From contig JAHWKH010000061.1 of assembly GCA_019347995.1 (NCBI GenBank), forward strand, positions 1 to 9,804: a stretch of 9,804 bases of DNA, in the 5' to 3' direction. The notes below the pieces were generated by a model, which did no database searches, had not been told where the DNA came from, and saw only the letters and a program-made list of their open reading frames with translations. The position numbers and the translations under genes were made by a program. The stretch is from Gemmatimonadota bacterium (GTDB lineage Bacteria > Gemmatimonadota > Gemmatimonadetes > Longimicrobiales > UBA6960). This document shows, piece by piece, positions 1-5,520 of this stretch; position 1 is the stretch's first letter; every line of letters starts with the position of its first letter.

Positions 1-1
1 C

Positions 2-242
2 GAGCTGGCCACTACCCCGCTCAACCCTCCCCTCGGCCAGGCACGCGTCGCTGCTGGCCCGCCGAGTCGCCGCCGAGCTGTCAGCTGCCGGCTGGCGTCT
101 GGAGCGCGTGCTGAGCGACAACGGCTCCGAGTTTCGCTCAGCCGAGTTCGGCGCGACGATCGCCGAGCTGCGTGCGCGCCAGACGTTCATCCGCGCCGGT
201 CGACCGGCCACCAACGGCGCCGTTGAACGAGCTCAGCGGACG
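2..242 (+). pseudogene. IS481-like transposase/integrase core fragment, frameshifted and truncated
   Basis: Translation gives the end of a DDE integrase (rve) core. It contains VLSDNGSEFRS with the second catalytic Asp, and FIRAGRPATNGAVERAQRT with the catalytic Glu, the pattern of IS481-like transposases (DNG..F, then ..TNG.VER..RT). The upstream part is in another frame: bases 2-31 read ELATTPLNPP, while the frame from base 33 reads SARHASLLARRVAAELSAAGW. One extra C in the run at 29-32 explains the shift. After the RT codons at about 242 the frame stops matching the family and becomes the shadow of the DUF2267 gene. The first catalytic Asp and the N-terminus lie outside the window. No terminal inverted repeat is visible. 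It is a remnant or a misjoined read, not an active element. Confidence 0.75.
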
Positions 243-612
243 CGAGCCCTTCGAAGTACCCGAGCAAGCCTACGCCGGCCTGCGGGCAGTGCTCCACGCG
301 GTGCGGGACCGCCTCACCGTGGAGGAGGCGGCGCACCTCGGCGCCCAGCTTCCCCAGCTGGTGCGCGGCATCTACTACGAGGGGTGGCGGCCGTCCATGG
401 CGCCCAACGACGAGAAGACCGTGGACGAGTTCCTCGCCCACGTACGCTCCAGCCTCGGCGGCAACCCGCAGGAGCGGCTGCCGCTGGAGCCCGCGACGCG
501 CACCATCCTGGCCTTTCTCGCCGAGCACGTCGACCCGGGGGAGATGCGCCACGTCGTCGACCAGATGCCGAAGGACATCAAGGGTCTGTTCGCGGAGACG
601 CCGGCGGCCTGA
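223..612 (+). CDS. DUF2267 domain protein, 5'-truncated
   Basis: From TTG at 223 the frame encodes 129 residues of a DUF2267 protein: LNELSGREPF, then YAGLRAVLHAVRDRLTVEEAAHLGAQLPQLVRGIYYEGW, then a second helical half with TVDEFLAHVRSSL and a C-terminus MPKDIKGLFAE. Family members usually carry about 20 more residues before a WLNEL motif. Here the Trp is missing and the sequence before 223 belongs to the transposase fragment, so the true start is lost. An in-frame GTG at 172 would give a 146-residue chimera whose first 17 residues are transposase DNA read in the wrong frame, and no Shine-Dalgarno precedes it. DUF2267 proteins are small, mostly helical and of unknown biochemical role. The family call is strong; expression is doubtful. 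Confidence 0.85.
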   Translation: MNELSGREPFEVPEQAYAGLRAVLHAVRDRLTVEEAAHLGAQLPQLVRGIYYEGWRPSMAPNDEKTVDEFLAHVRSSLGGNPQERLPLEPATRTILAFLAEHVDPGEMRHVVDQMPKDIKGLFAETPAA

Positions 613-638
613 GGGCGCCGCGCGGGCGTCGTGAAGCT

Positions 639-653
639 CGCCCACGGTGGGCG
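639..653 (+). terminator. GC hairpin downstream of the DUF2267 gene
   Basis: A perfect 6-bp stem (CGCCCA / TGGGCG) closes a 3-base loop 27 bases after the DUF2267 stop and before the BlaI operators. No U-tract follows, so intrinsic termination is only possible, not shown. Confidence 0.3.
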
Positions 654-680
654 CTAGAACAGGCCCCCGTCCCCCGCGTA

Positions 681-698
681 CTACGAAGCCTTTCGTAA
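681..698. promoter_or_regulatory. BlaI-type operator 1 (upstream palindrome)
   Basis: CTACGAA, a 4-base centre (GCCT), then TTCGTAA: an 18-bp inverted repeat with 6 of 7 arm positions symmetric. It has the same layout as the perfect copy at 724-741. BlaI/MecI/CopY repressors bind such dyads (classic core TACAnnTGTA), and a BlaI-family gene starts 88 bases downstream. It overlaps the candidate -35 element, so a bound dimer would block RNA polymerase. Binding by this particular protein is inferred. Confidence 0.7.
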
Positions 699-719
699 AC
701 CGTCGGGCCCTGCTACATT
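692..719 (+). promoter_or_regulatory. Candidate sigma-70-type promoter of the BlaI/M56 operon
   Basis: A TACATT -10-like hexamer at 714-719 is preceded, at a 16-base spacing, by a weak -35-like TTCGTA at 692-697 inside operator 1. The expected transcription start, near 726, falls in operator 2. A promoter sandwiched between two dyads is typical of autorepressed BlaI operons. The -35 match is poor; the -10 and the position are the support. Confidence 0.5.
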
Positions 720-723
720 GGAT

Positions 724-741
724 CTACGAAACAATTCGTAG
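724..741. promoter_or_regulatory. BlaI-type operator 2 (perfect palindrome)
   Basis: CTACGAA, centre ACAA, TTCGTAG: both 7-base arms are perfectly complementary. The centre lies 43 bp from that of operator 1, close to four turns of B-DNA, so two repressor dimers would sit on the same helix face. It covers the predicted transcription start of the operon. Confidence 0.78.
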
Positions 742-785
742 CCACGGGGCCCGCTCCACGGCGGGCGCATCCGACGGAGGAAGGC

Positions 786-1178
786 ATGGACAGGGCGGCG
801 TTCACCGAGCGTGAGCTCGACATCAGGAGCGTGCTGTGGCGCACGGGCTCGGGCACCGTGTCGGAGGTCCGGGAGAGCCTGGACGGGGCGCCCGGCTACA
901 CGACCGTGCTCAAGATGCTCCAGATCCTGGAGGAGAAGGGCGCCGTGCGGCACGTCGAGGAGGGACGCGCCTACCGCTACCTGCCGGTGGTGCAGCCCGA
1001 CGCGGCGGGCGGCCCCGCCCTGCGGCGGATCCTGGACAAGTTCTTCCACGGGTCGGCGGAGACCATGCTGGCGCGCCTCGTCAGCGCCACCGACCTGAGC
1101 GCCGACGACCTCGCCCGCATGCGGCGCCTGCTCGACGACGCGGCCGCCCGTGCCGAGTCGGAGGAGGAAGGATCATGA
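786..1178 (+). CDS. BlaI/MecI/CopY-family transcriptional repressor
   Basis: 130-residue protein of normal length for the family. Residues 7-68 form the winged helix-turn-helix: TERELDIRSVLWRTGSGTV, the recognition-helix block GYTTVLKMLQILEEKGAV, and the wing EEGRAYRYLPVV. Residues 78-118 match the helical dimerisation region (RRILDKFFHGSAETMLARL, then LSADDLARMRRLL). Family members bind promoter dyads as dimers and are inactivated by cleavage that depends on a membrane M56 peptidase. The ATG at 786 has GGAGG at 776-780, five bases upstream. Two palindromes lie in its leader, so autoregulation is likely. Its stop overlaps the next gene's start (ATGA at 1175-1178), indicating translational coupling with the M56 protein. 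The ligand or stress sensed cannot be read from sequence; no beta-lactamase gene is nearby. Confidence 0.93.
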   Translation: MDRAAFTERELDIRSVLWRTGSGTVSEVRESLDGAPGYTTVLKMLQILEEKGAVRHVEEGRAYRYLPVVQPDAAGGPALRRILDKFFHGSAETMLARLVSATDLSADDLARMRRLLDDAAARAESEEEGS

Positions 1179-2644
1179 TCGCCCCCTGGATGCTCTACGT
1201 GCTGGCGACCTCCCTGCTCCTCACGGCGGCGGCCGCGGGCGCCGAGGCGGCCCTGCGCCGCGTCGGGCGGCCGGCGCGATGGGTCTGGGCGGCCGCCACC
1301 GCCGGCTCCCTCGCCCTGGCCGTGGGCCCCTGGCTGCCTCTGGCCGCCCCCGAGCCGACGGCCCCGGCCGTCGGACCTCCGCCGGCCGCGATGATCATCG
1401 AGCTGCCCGCCCTCGAGGTCGGCCCCTCGTCGGTGCTGCACCGGCTGGATGTGCCCCTCCTGGCCCTGTGGGCGGCGGGAGCCGCGGGAGCGCTGGCGAC
1501 GCTGTTCGGCGGCGCCGCGCTGCTGGCCCGCCGCCGCCGCCGCTGGACACCCGCGGAGCTGGACGGTCGGCGCGTCTTCCTGTCGGACGATTTCGGTCCG
1601 GCGCTGGTGGGCCTGTGGCGGCCCGGGGTCGTCGTGCCCCGGTGGGTGCTCGCCCTGGAGGAGGACGGCCGGCGCATGGTGCTGCTCCACGAGGAGGAGC
1701 ACCGCCGTGCCGGAGACGTGCCCCTACTGGTGGCGGCCACGGCGCTGACGGCGCTCCTGCCCTGGAACGCGGGCTTCTGGCTCCAGCTCCGCCGGCTCCG
1801 GTCGGCCGTCGAGATGGACTGCGACCGGCGAGTGCTGCGCCGGGGCGCCCGCCCTCTCCCCTACGCGAACCTGCTCCTGCGGGTCGGCGGCAGCGGCGCG
1901 GGGATGCTCTCCCCCGCCCTCGCCGAGCCCGCGCAGACCCTGGAAAGGAGGATCGAGATGATCGTGACGAAGCCGAACCGGACGAAGCGCTGGAGCGCCG
2001 TGGCCCTGGCGGGCGCGACGATCCTCCTGGTGGGCCTGGCCTGCGAGACGCCGGCCCCGTCGGAGGTGGGCGAAGCGCCGCCCGCGGCCGAGAGCGAAGG
2101 TGTCGAGGTCATGGACCGCGTGGTCTCCGGCTCCCCCGTCGTCTTCGTGGACGGAGAGGAGCACGAGGAGGGCCTGGAGAGCCTGGATCGCGAGACGATC
2201 GAGCGGATCGAGGTGCTCAAGCCGCCCGCCTCCGTGAGGGAGTACGGCGAGCGCGGGCGCGATGGCGTCATCCAGATCTACACCCGGGGGGCCGCTCCAG
2301 AGGAGCCGTCGCGAGCCGCCGCGCTGGCGGAGGAGCCCACCTTCACGCCCTTCACGGTGGCGCCCGACATCCTGAACCGGAGCGAGATCATCGCCGCCAT
2401 GGAGCGGGAGTATCCGCCGCTCCTGCGCGAGGCGGGCATCGGGGGGTCCATCCGCATCCACTTCTTCCTCGACGAGACGGGCGCCGTGGCCCAGACCCGG
2501 GTGGACGAGAGCTCGGGCCATCAGGCGCTGGACGAGGCGGCGATGCGGGTGGCCTCGGTGTACGAGTTCACGCCCGCCCTGAACGGCGACGAGCCCACGC
2601 CCGTGTGGATCTCGCTGCCCATCACGTTCCAATACTCGCCCTGA
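1175..2644 (+). CDS. M56 (BlaR1/MecR1-type) metallopeptidase with plug-like segment and TonB C-terminal domain
   Basis: 489 residues. The M56 part covers about 1-265, with membrane segments near 5-27, 36-57 and 92-118. The zinc motif HEEEH (HExxH) is at 172-176, the further EMDCD block at 213-217, and another hydrophobic segment near 184-200. A last membrane segment (273-289) leads to the extracytoplasmic part. Residues 320-371 (PVVFVDGEE, ETIERIEVLKPPASVREYGERG, DGVIQIYT) resemble the end of a TonB-dependent-receptor plug. Residues 412-487 (YPPLLREAGIGGSIRIHFFLDETG to VWISLPITFQ) match the TonB C-terminal domain. In BlaR1 the sensor end is a penicillin-binding domain; here TonB-type modules replace it, so the signal is unlikely to be read as in BlaR1. 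The start shares ATGA with the repressor gene. The predicted role is signal-triggered proteolysis leading to loss of the partner repressor; the stimulus is unknown. Confidence 0.9.
   Translation: MIAPWMLYVLATSLLLTAAAAGAEAALRRVGRPARWVWAAATAGSLALAVGPWLPLAAPEPTAPAVGPPPAAMIIELPALEVGPSSVLHRLDVPLLALWAAGAAGALATLFGGAALLARRRRRWTPAELDGRRVFLSDDFGPALVGLWRPGVVVPRWVLALEEDGRRMVLLHEEEHRRAGDVPLLVAATALTALLPWNAGFWLQLRRLRSAVEMDCDRRVLRRGARPLPYANLLLRVGGSGAGMLSPALAEPAQTLERRIEMIVTKPNRTKRWSAVALAGATILLVGLACETPAPSEVGEAPPAAESEGVEVMDRVVSGSPVVFVDGEEHEEGLESLDRETIERIEVLKPPASVREYGERGRDGVIQIYTRGAAPEEPSRAAALAEEPTFTPFTVAPDILNRSEIIAAMEREYPPLLREAGIGGSIRIHFFLDETGAVAQTRVDESSGHQALDEAAMRVASVYEFTPALNGDEPTPVWISLPITFQYSP
1944..1960 (+). 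promoter_or_regulatory. Possible internal ribosome binding site and start inside the M56 gene
   Basis: AAAGGAGG at 1944-1951 stands 6 bases before an in-frame ATG at 1958 (residue 262 of the M56 protein). Starting there would give 228 residues: a basic N-terminus (MIVTKPNRTKRW), a hydrophobic stretch ending in GLAC, then the plug-like and TonB-type domains. That has the shape of an independent exported or membrane-anchored protein. However, the same bases encode LERRIEM, a position where M56 proteins often have similar residues, so the match may be coincidental. Confidence 0.35.
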
Positions 2645-2659
2645 GGCGGGAAGGGGGGG

Positions 2660-4900
2660 TCAGCCGCCGGGCAGCGCTCCCGGCGGCGCCCCCCGGCTCC
2701 CCCCCTGGGCCACGACGGCGAAGCGAGCGGCCTCCTCCTCGAAGCGGCCCACCACCGACGGGTCGTGCCCTGCGCGGGCGGTCACGTCGGAGAGCTGGAG
2801 GGCCAGCGCGTAGTAATTCCACGGGATGTTGAGCGTGGAGCGATCCGCCCAGACGTCCCGGTCCCGGATCCCCCGGAACGTGTAGACGTCGTCCCAGAGC
2901 CGCAGGGTGCGCGGGAGGTCGAACCACTCGCCGCCCATGGGGCCGGACGCCTGCACCCAGCTCTCGGGGGTCGCGCTGCCCGGCCGGCGGATGTCCAGCT
3001 TGGTGACCAGCCCCTGGCGCACCCCCCACTCGCGCAGTCCCAGCTCGCCCATGAGCCCGCCGGCGCTGGAGAAGTAGATGGGGCGATCGCCCAGGCTGTC
3101 GCGGATAATGGCCAGGGTCAGCCGATGGGCCCGGTCCAGCTGGGTGCCCCGAGGGTACGTCACGGCGAGCTGCGGGAAGTCCACCGTGGCGTCCTGGGCC
3201 AGCGTGCCGCCCCCGATGAGGTCCATCTGGTCGGGGGACAGCGTGAGGATGGGTCGGGTGGGCGGCGCCCAGAGCGCGTAGAGCCCGTCCGCCACGCCGG
3301 CCTCGAAGGGCCGCTGGCAGACGATGACGGTGGGGCGCGCCGCGGGGTCCTCGCCCGCCGCACAGGGGCGGCTGAGCGCCTGGAGCTGCCGGGGATACCA
3401 GGTGGTGTGGAGGTACTGCCCCACGATCACCGTGACGTCCCTGCGCAGCCCCTCCACCTCCTGCACGTACCATAGGGGGAAGGTGTCGTTGTCGCCGTTC
3501 GTGAAGAGCACGCCGTAGGGCTCGACGCTCATGAGGAGGTCGTATGCCCAGTCCCGGGCCGCCCAGTCGCCGGCGCGGCTGGCCCAGGCCCAGTTGAGCG
3601 CCAGGGGGATGGCGGCCACCAGGAGGAGGGGCGCCGAGAGGAGCGCCGCCCTGCTCCCCCGCAGCGAGGACGCGGCCACCGACCATGCCCACGCGAGACC
3701 GATCCCGGCCAGCATCCCCCACAGGATGAAGGAGGCGATGAAGAAGTAGTCGCGCTCGCGCACCTCGTGCAGCTCCTGGGGGATGTCCGGCCTCAGCGAG
3801 AAGCCGTAGCGGAAGTTCAGGTAGAAGACGAGCCCGAAGGTCAGCACCGCCGCGAGCGTCAGCAGGTAGCCGAAGAGCGGCCGGTCGGCCCGGTACGTCG
3901 CCCACAGCCCCACCACACCCAGGGCCAGGAAGAGGAGCGTGAAGGGCAGCCGGGCGTTGCCCGGCACCTCGGCGGCCGAGACGCCGCGCGACCACTGCCA
4001 GTCGAACCACTGGAAATAGTTGTACAGCTGATGAGCGACGGGCGCCTGGCGCTCAGTCACCGGCGGCTTCGCGTACTGCTCCCGCTGCAGCGAGGCCGCC
4101 AGCGCCGGACATCCCGTGCGGCCGTTGGTGTAGACCGCCGCCGCCGCCCCCGCCACGGATTCGCAGACCGGCTCGCCCTCGTTGATGACCGGGCGCTCGG
4201 CCGCCCGCACCGGCAGGAAGAAGTTGAAGGAGAGGCCGAGGGCCACCAGGGGCACGGCCCGCATCCAGAACGTCCGCCGCAGGAGGAACCCGGGACCCGC
4301 CATCAGCGCCAGCACGCCCAGCGCGGGCAGGGGGAGGACGGACATGAGGTGGTTCGTGGACCCGAGGACCAGCAGATACAGCGCGATGAGCGGGTAGCGC
4401 AGGGCGCCGGGCTCGTCCTTCCGGTCGCGCCAGAGGATGCCCAGCCACGTCACGGCGGTCAGCACCAGGACGCTCACCGTATAGACCTTCTCGTTCGCGT
4501 TGGACTGGTTCCAGACCGTGTAGGTCGTGGCGCCCAGCATCGCCGCCGCACCCGCTCCGGCCAGCGCCATCCAGCGCTCCCTCGAGAAGGTCCGGATGAT
4601 CCGGTGCGCCACCAGGAAGAGGAACCCGGTGGAGGCGGCGCTGGTGGCGGCGGCGAAGAGGTTCACGCGCACCGCCACCGGCAGCCCGAGGGGGGCGAGC
4701 AGGAGCGACCATACGCGTCCCAGCACCACGAACAGCGGGTTGCCCGGTGGGTGGGGGATTCCGAGGATGTGCGCCGTCGCGACGTACTCGCTGGCGTCCC
4801 ACAGCACGGCGCTGGGCGCCAGCGTCACCACGTAGAGCGTGAACGCCGCGAGCGCCGCGAGCACCGCGCCCACGTAGGGCGGATCGTATCGCTGCTCCAT
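2660..4900 (-). CDS. DUF2723 (GT117-type) polytopic membrane protein, probable protein O-mannosyltransferase-like enzyme
   Basis: 746 residues. The N-terminal half is a series of membrane helices (first about 10-30, others to about 440). Family signatures are TLAPSAVLWDASEY at 26-39 with acidic Asp35 and Glu38, typical of the first loop of GT-C enzymes, IPHPPGNPLF at 48-57, and NQSNANEKVY at 131-140. LHEVRERDYFF at 377-387 precedes the last helices. The C-terminal domain opens with LFTNGDNDTFPLWYVQEVEG at 465-484. DUF2723 is CAZy family GT117, whose animal member TMEM260 is an O-mannosyltransferase of the secretory pathway; the bacterial substrates are not known. Length is normal. No clear Shine-Dalgarno precedes ATG 4900, which lies 29 bases after the ridA stop, so co-transcription is likely. 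The C-terminus ends in a GC hairpin. The acceptor and donor sugar cannot be deduced. Confidence 0.9.
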   Translation of the reverse strand: MEQRYDPPYVGAVLAALAAFTLYVVTLAPSAVLWDASEYVATAHILGIPHPPGNPLFVVLGRVWSLLLAPLGLPVAVRVNLFAAATSAASTGFLFLVAHRIIRTFSRERWMALAGAGAAAMLGATTYTVWNQSNANEKVYTVSVLVLTAVTWLGILWRDRKDEPGALRYPLIALYLLVLGSTNHLMSVLPLPALGVLALMAGPGFLLRRTFWMRAVPLVALGLSFNFFLPVRAAERPVINEGEPVCESVAGAAAAVYTNGRTGCPALAASLQREQYAKPPVTERQAPVAHQLYNYFQWFDWQWSRGVSAAEVPGNARLPFTLLFLALGVVGLWATYRADRPLFGYLLTLAAVLTFGLVFYLNFRYGFSLRPDIPQELHEVRERDYFFIASFILWGMLAGIGLAWAWSVAASSLRGSRAALLSAPLLLVAAIPLALNWAWASRAGDWAARDWAYDLLMSVEPYGVLFTNGDNDTFPLWYVQEVEGLRRDVTVIVGQYLHTTWYPRQLQALSRPCAAGEDPAARPTVIVCQRPFEAGVADGLYALWAPPTRPILTLSPDQMDLIGGGTLAQDATVDFPQLAVTYPRGTQLDRAHRLTLAIIRDSLGDRPIYFSSAGGLMGELGLREWGVRQGLVTKLDIRRPGSATPESWVQASGPMGGEWFDLPRTLRLWDDVYTFRGIRDRDVWADRSTLNIPWNYYALALQLSDVTARAGHDPSVVGRFEEEAARFAVVAQGGSRGAPPGALPGG
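2663..2687 (-). terminator. Strong GC hairpin at the convergent M56 / DUF2723 gene ends
   Basis: A perfect 9-bp stem (GCCGCCGGG / CCCGGCGGC) with a 7-base loop covers the last codons of the DUF2723 gene and starts 19 bases after the M56 stop. It could act for transcripts from either side. Neither strand has a U-tract after it; on the minus strand a C-rich run follows the stop. It is also explained by the PPGALPGG coding sequence, so the call is tentative. Confidence 0.4.
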
Positions 4901-4929
4901 GGAGCCGCCGGGCCGGGCGCCGGGTGCCG

Positions 4930-5385
4930 TCAGCGCGTGCGCACGGCGGTCATGGAGATCTCCACCACCGCGTCGCCCACCAGATCACTGATCCCCAGGG
5001 CCGCCCGCGTGGGCGGGTTGGTGGGGAAGTACTCGGCGTAGACCTGGTTGAGCTCCTGATAGCCGCCCTCCAGATCGGTGAGGTAGACGGTCACCGACAC
5101 CACGTCCTCGAATCCGAGGCCGTGCTCCGCGAGCTGGTCCCCGAAGCTCTCCATGATGTTGCGCACCTCGGCGGCGGTCCGGCCGACTCCCATGGTGCGG
5201 GTCTCGGCGTTGGCTCCGAGCTTTCCGGACATCCAGAAGATGTCTCCCGTGCGGATGACCGAGCTCAGCGGGAAGCGGGGCGCCATGCTTCCGAAGGTCT
5301 CGCGGTCCATGGCGCCAGCGGACGCGCACGCCGTGGTGAGGAGCGCGACAAGCACCGGGAGAAGTCGTCGAGCGTGATGCACCAT
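4930..5385 (-). CDS. Exported RidA-family (YjgF/YER057c/UK114) protein, putative lipoprotein
   Basis: 151 residues. Residues 1-20 are a signal sequence: HHARR, hydrophobic LLPVLVALL, then TTAC, a loose lipobox with Cys20 as likely acylation site. Residues 40-150 are the RidA fold: IRTGDIFWMSGKLG, MGVGRTAAEVRNIMESFGDQL, GFEDVVSVTVYLTDLEGGYQELNQVYAEYF, PPTRAALGISDL, AVVEISMTAV. Arg127 and Glu142 occupy the places of the substrate-binding Arg and the conserved C-terminal Glu of enamine/imine deaminases, so it may be active. Cytoplasmic RidA is about 130 residues without a leader; export sets this one apart. ATG 5385 is chosen because GGAGG at 5395-5399 lies 9 bases upstream; ATG 5403 in the same frame has no such site. 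The DUF2723 gene follows after 29 bases. The substrate is unknown. Confidence 0.88.
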   Translation of the reverse strand: MVHHARRLLPVLVALLTTACASAGAMDRETFGSMAPRFPLSSVIRTGDIFWMSGKLGANAETRTMGVGRTAAEVRNIMESFGDQLAEHGLGFEDVVSVTVYLTDLEGGYQELNQVYAEYFPTNPPTRAALGISDLVGDAVVEISMTAVRTR

Positions 5386-5448
5386 GACCGTCTGCCTCCG
5401 CATCGCGTGGGGGAGGGGCCACCGCCCGGTGGCCCCGAGGGACGGGCC

Positions 5449-5454
5449 AATATA
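5449..5454 (-). promoter_or_regulatory. Candidate -10 element for ridA-DUF2723
   Basis: On the minus strand this reads TATATT, the only AT-rich hexamer in the 135-base divergent gap, and would place the start of transcription about 57 bases before ATG 5385. No convincing -35 is present at 16-18 bases. The rest of the gap (5386-5520) is GC-rich and holds no visible gene. Confidence 0.4.
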
Positions 5455-5484
5455 GCGCTCCCGCCCGGACGGGCGACCGGCGGC

Positions 5485-5513
5485 GCGACATACCGGCGGC
5501 GGCCCGCTACCTT
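5485..5513 (+). promoter_or_regulatory. Candidate promoter of the hydrolase gene, implying a leaderless mRNA
   Basis: GCGACA (5485-5490, four of six matches to TTGACA) and TACCTT (5508-5513) are 17 bases apart. The -10 ends only 7 bases before ATG 5521, so transcription would begin at or next to the A of the start codon. No Shine-Dalgarno is present upstream of that ATG, which fits leaderless translation. Confidence 0.45.
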
Positions 5514-5520
5514 GACCGCC

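Noticed and set aside
836..1174. Upstream extension of the M56 frame over the BlaI gene
   Set aside because: The translation before 1175 is low-complexity Gly/Arg/Pro with no family match, and ATG 1175 is in the standard ATGA overlap with BlaI.
3767..5041. Plus-strand 424-codon open frame antisense to DUF2723
   Set aside because: Arg/Gln/Glu-rich shadow; the minus strand carries clear DUF2723 motifs and membrane helices.
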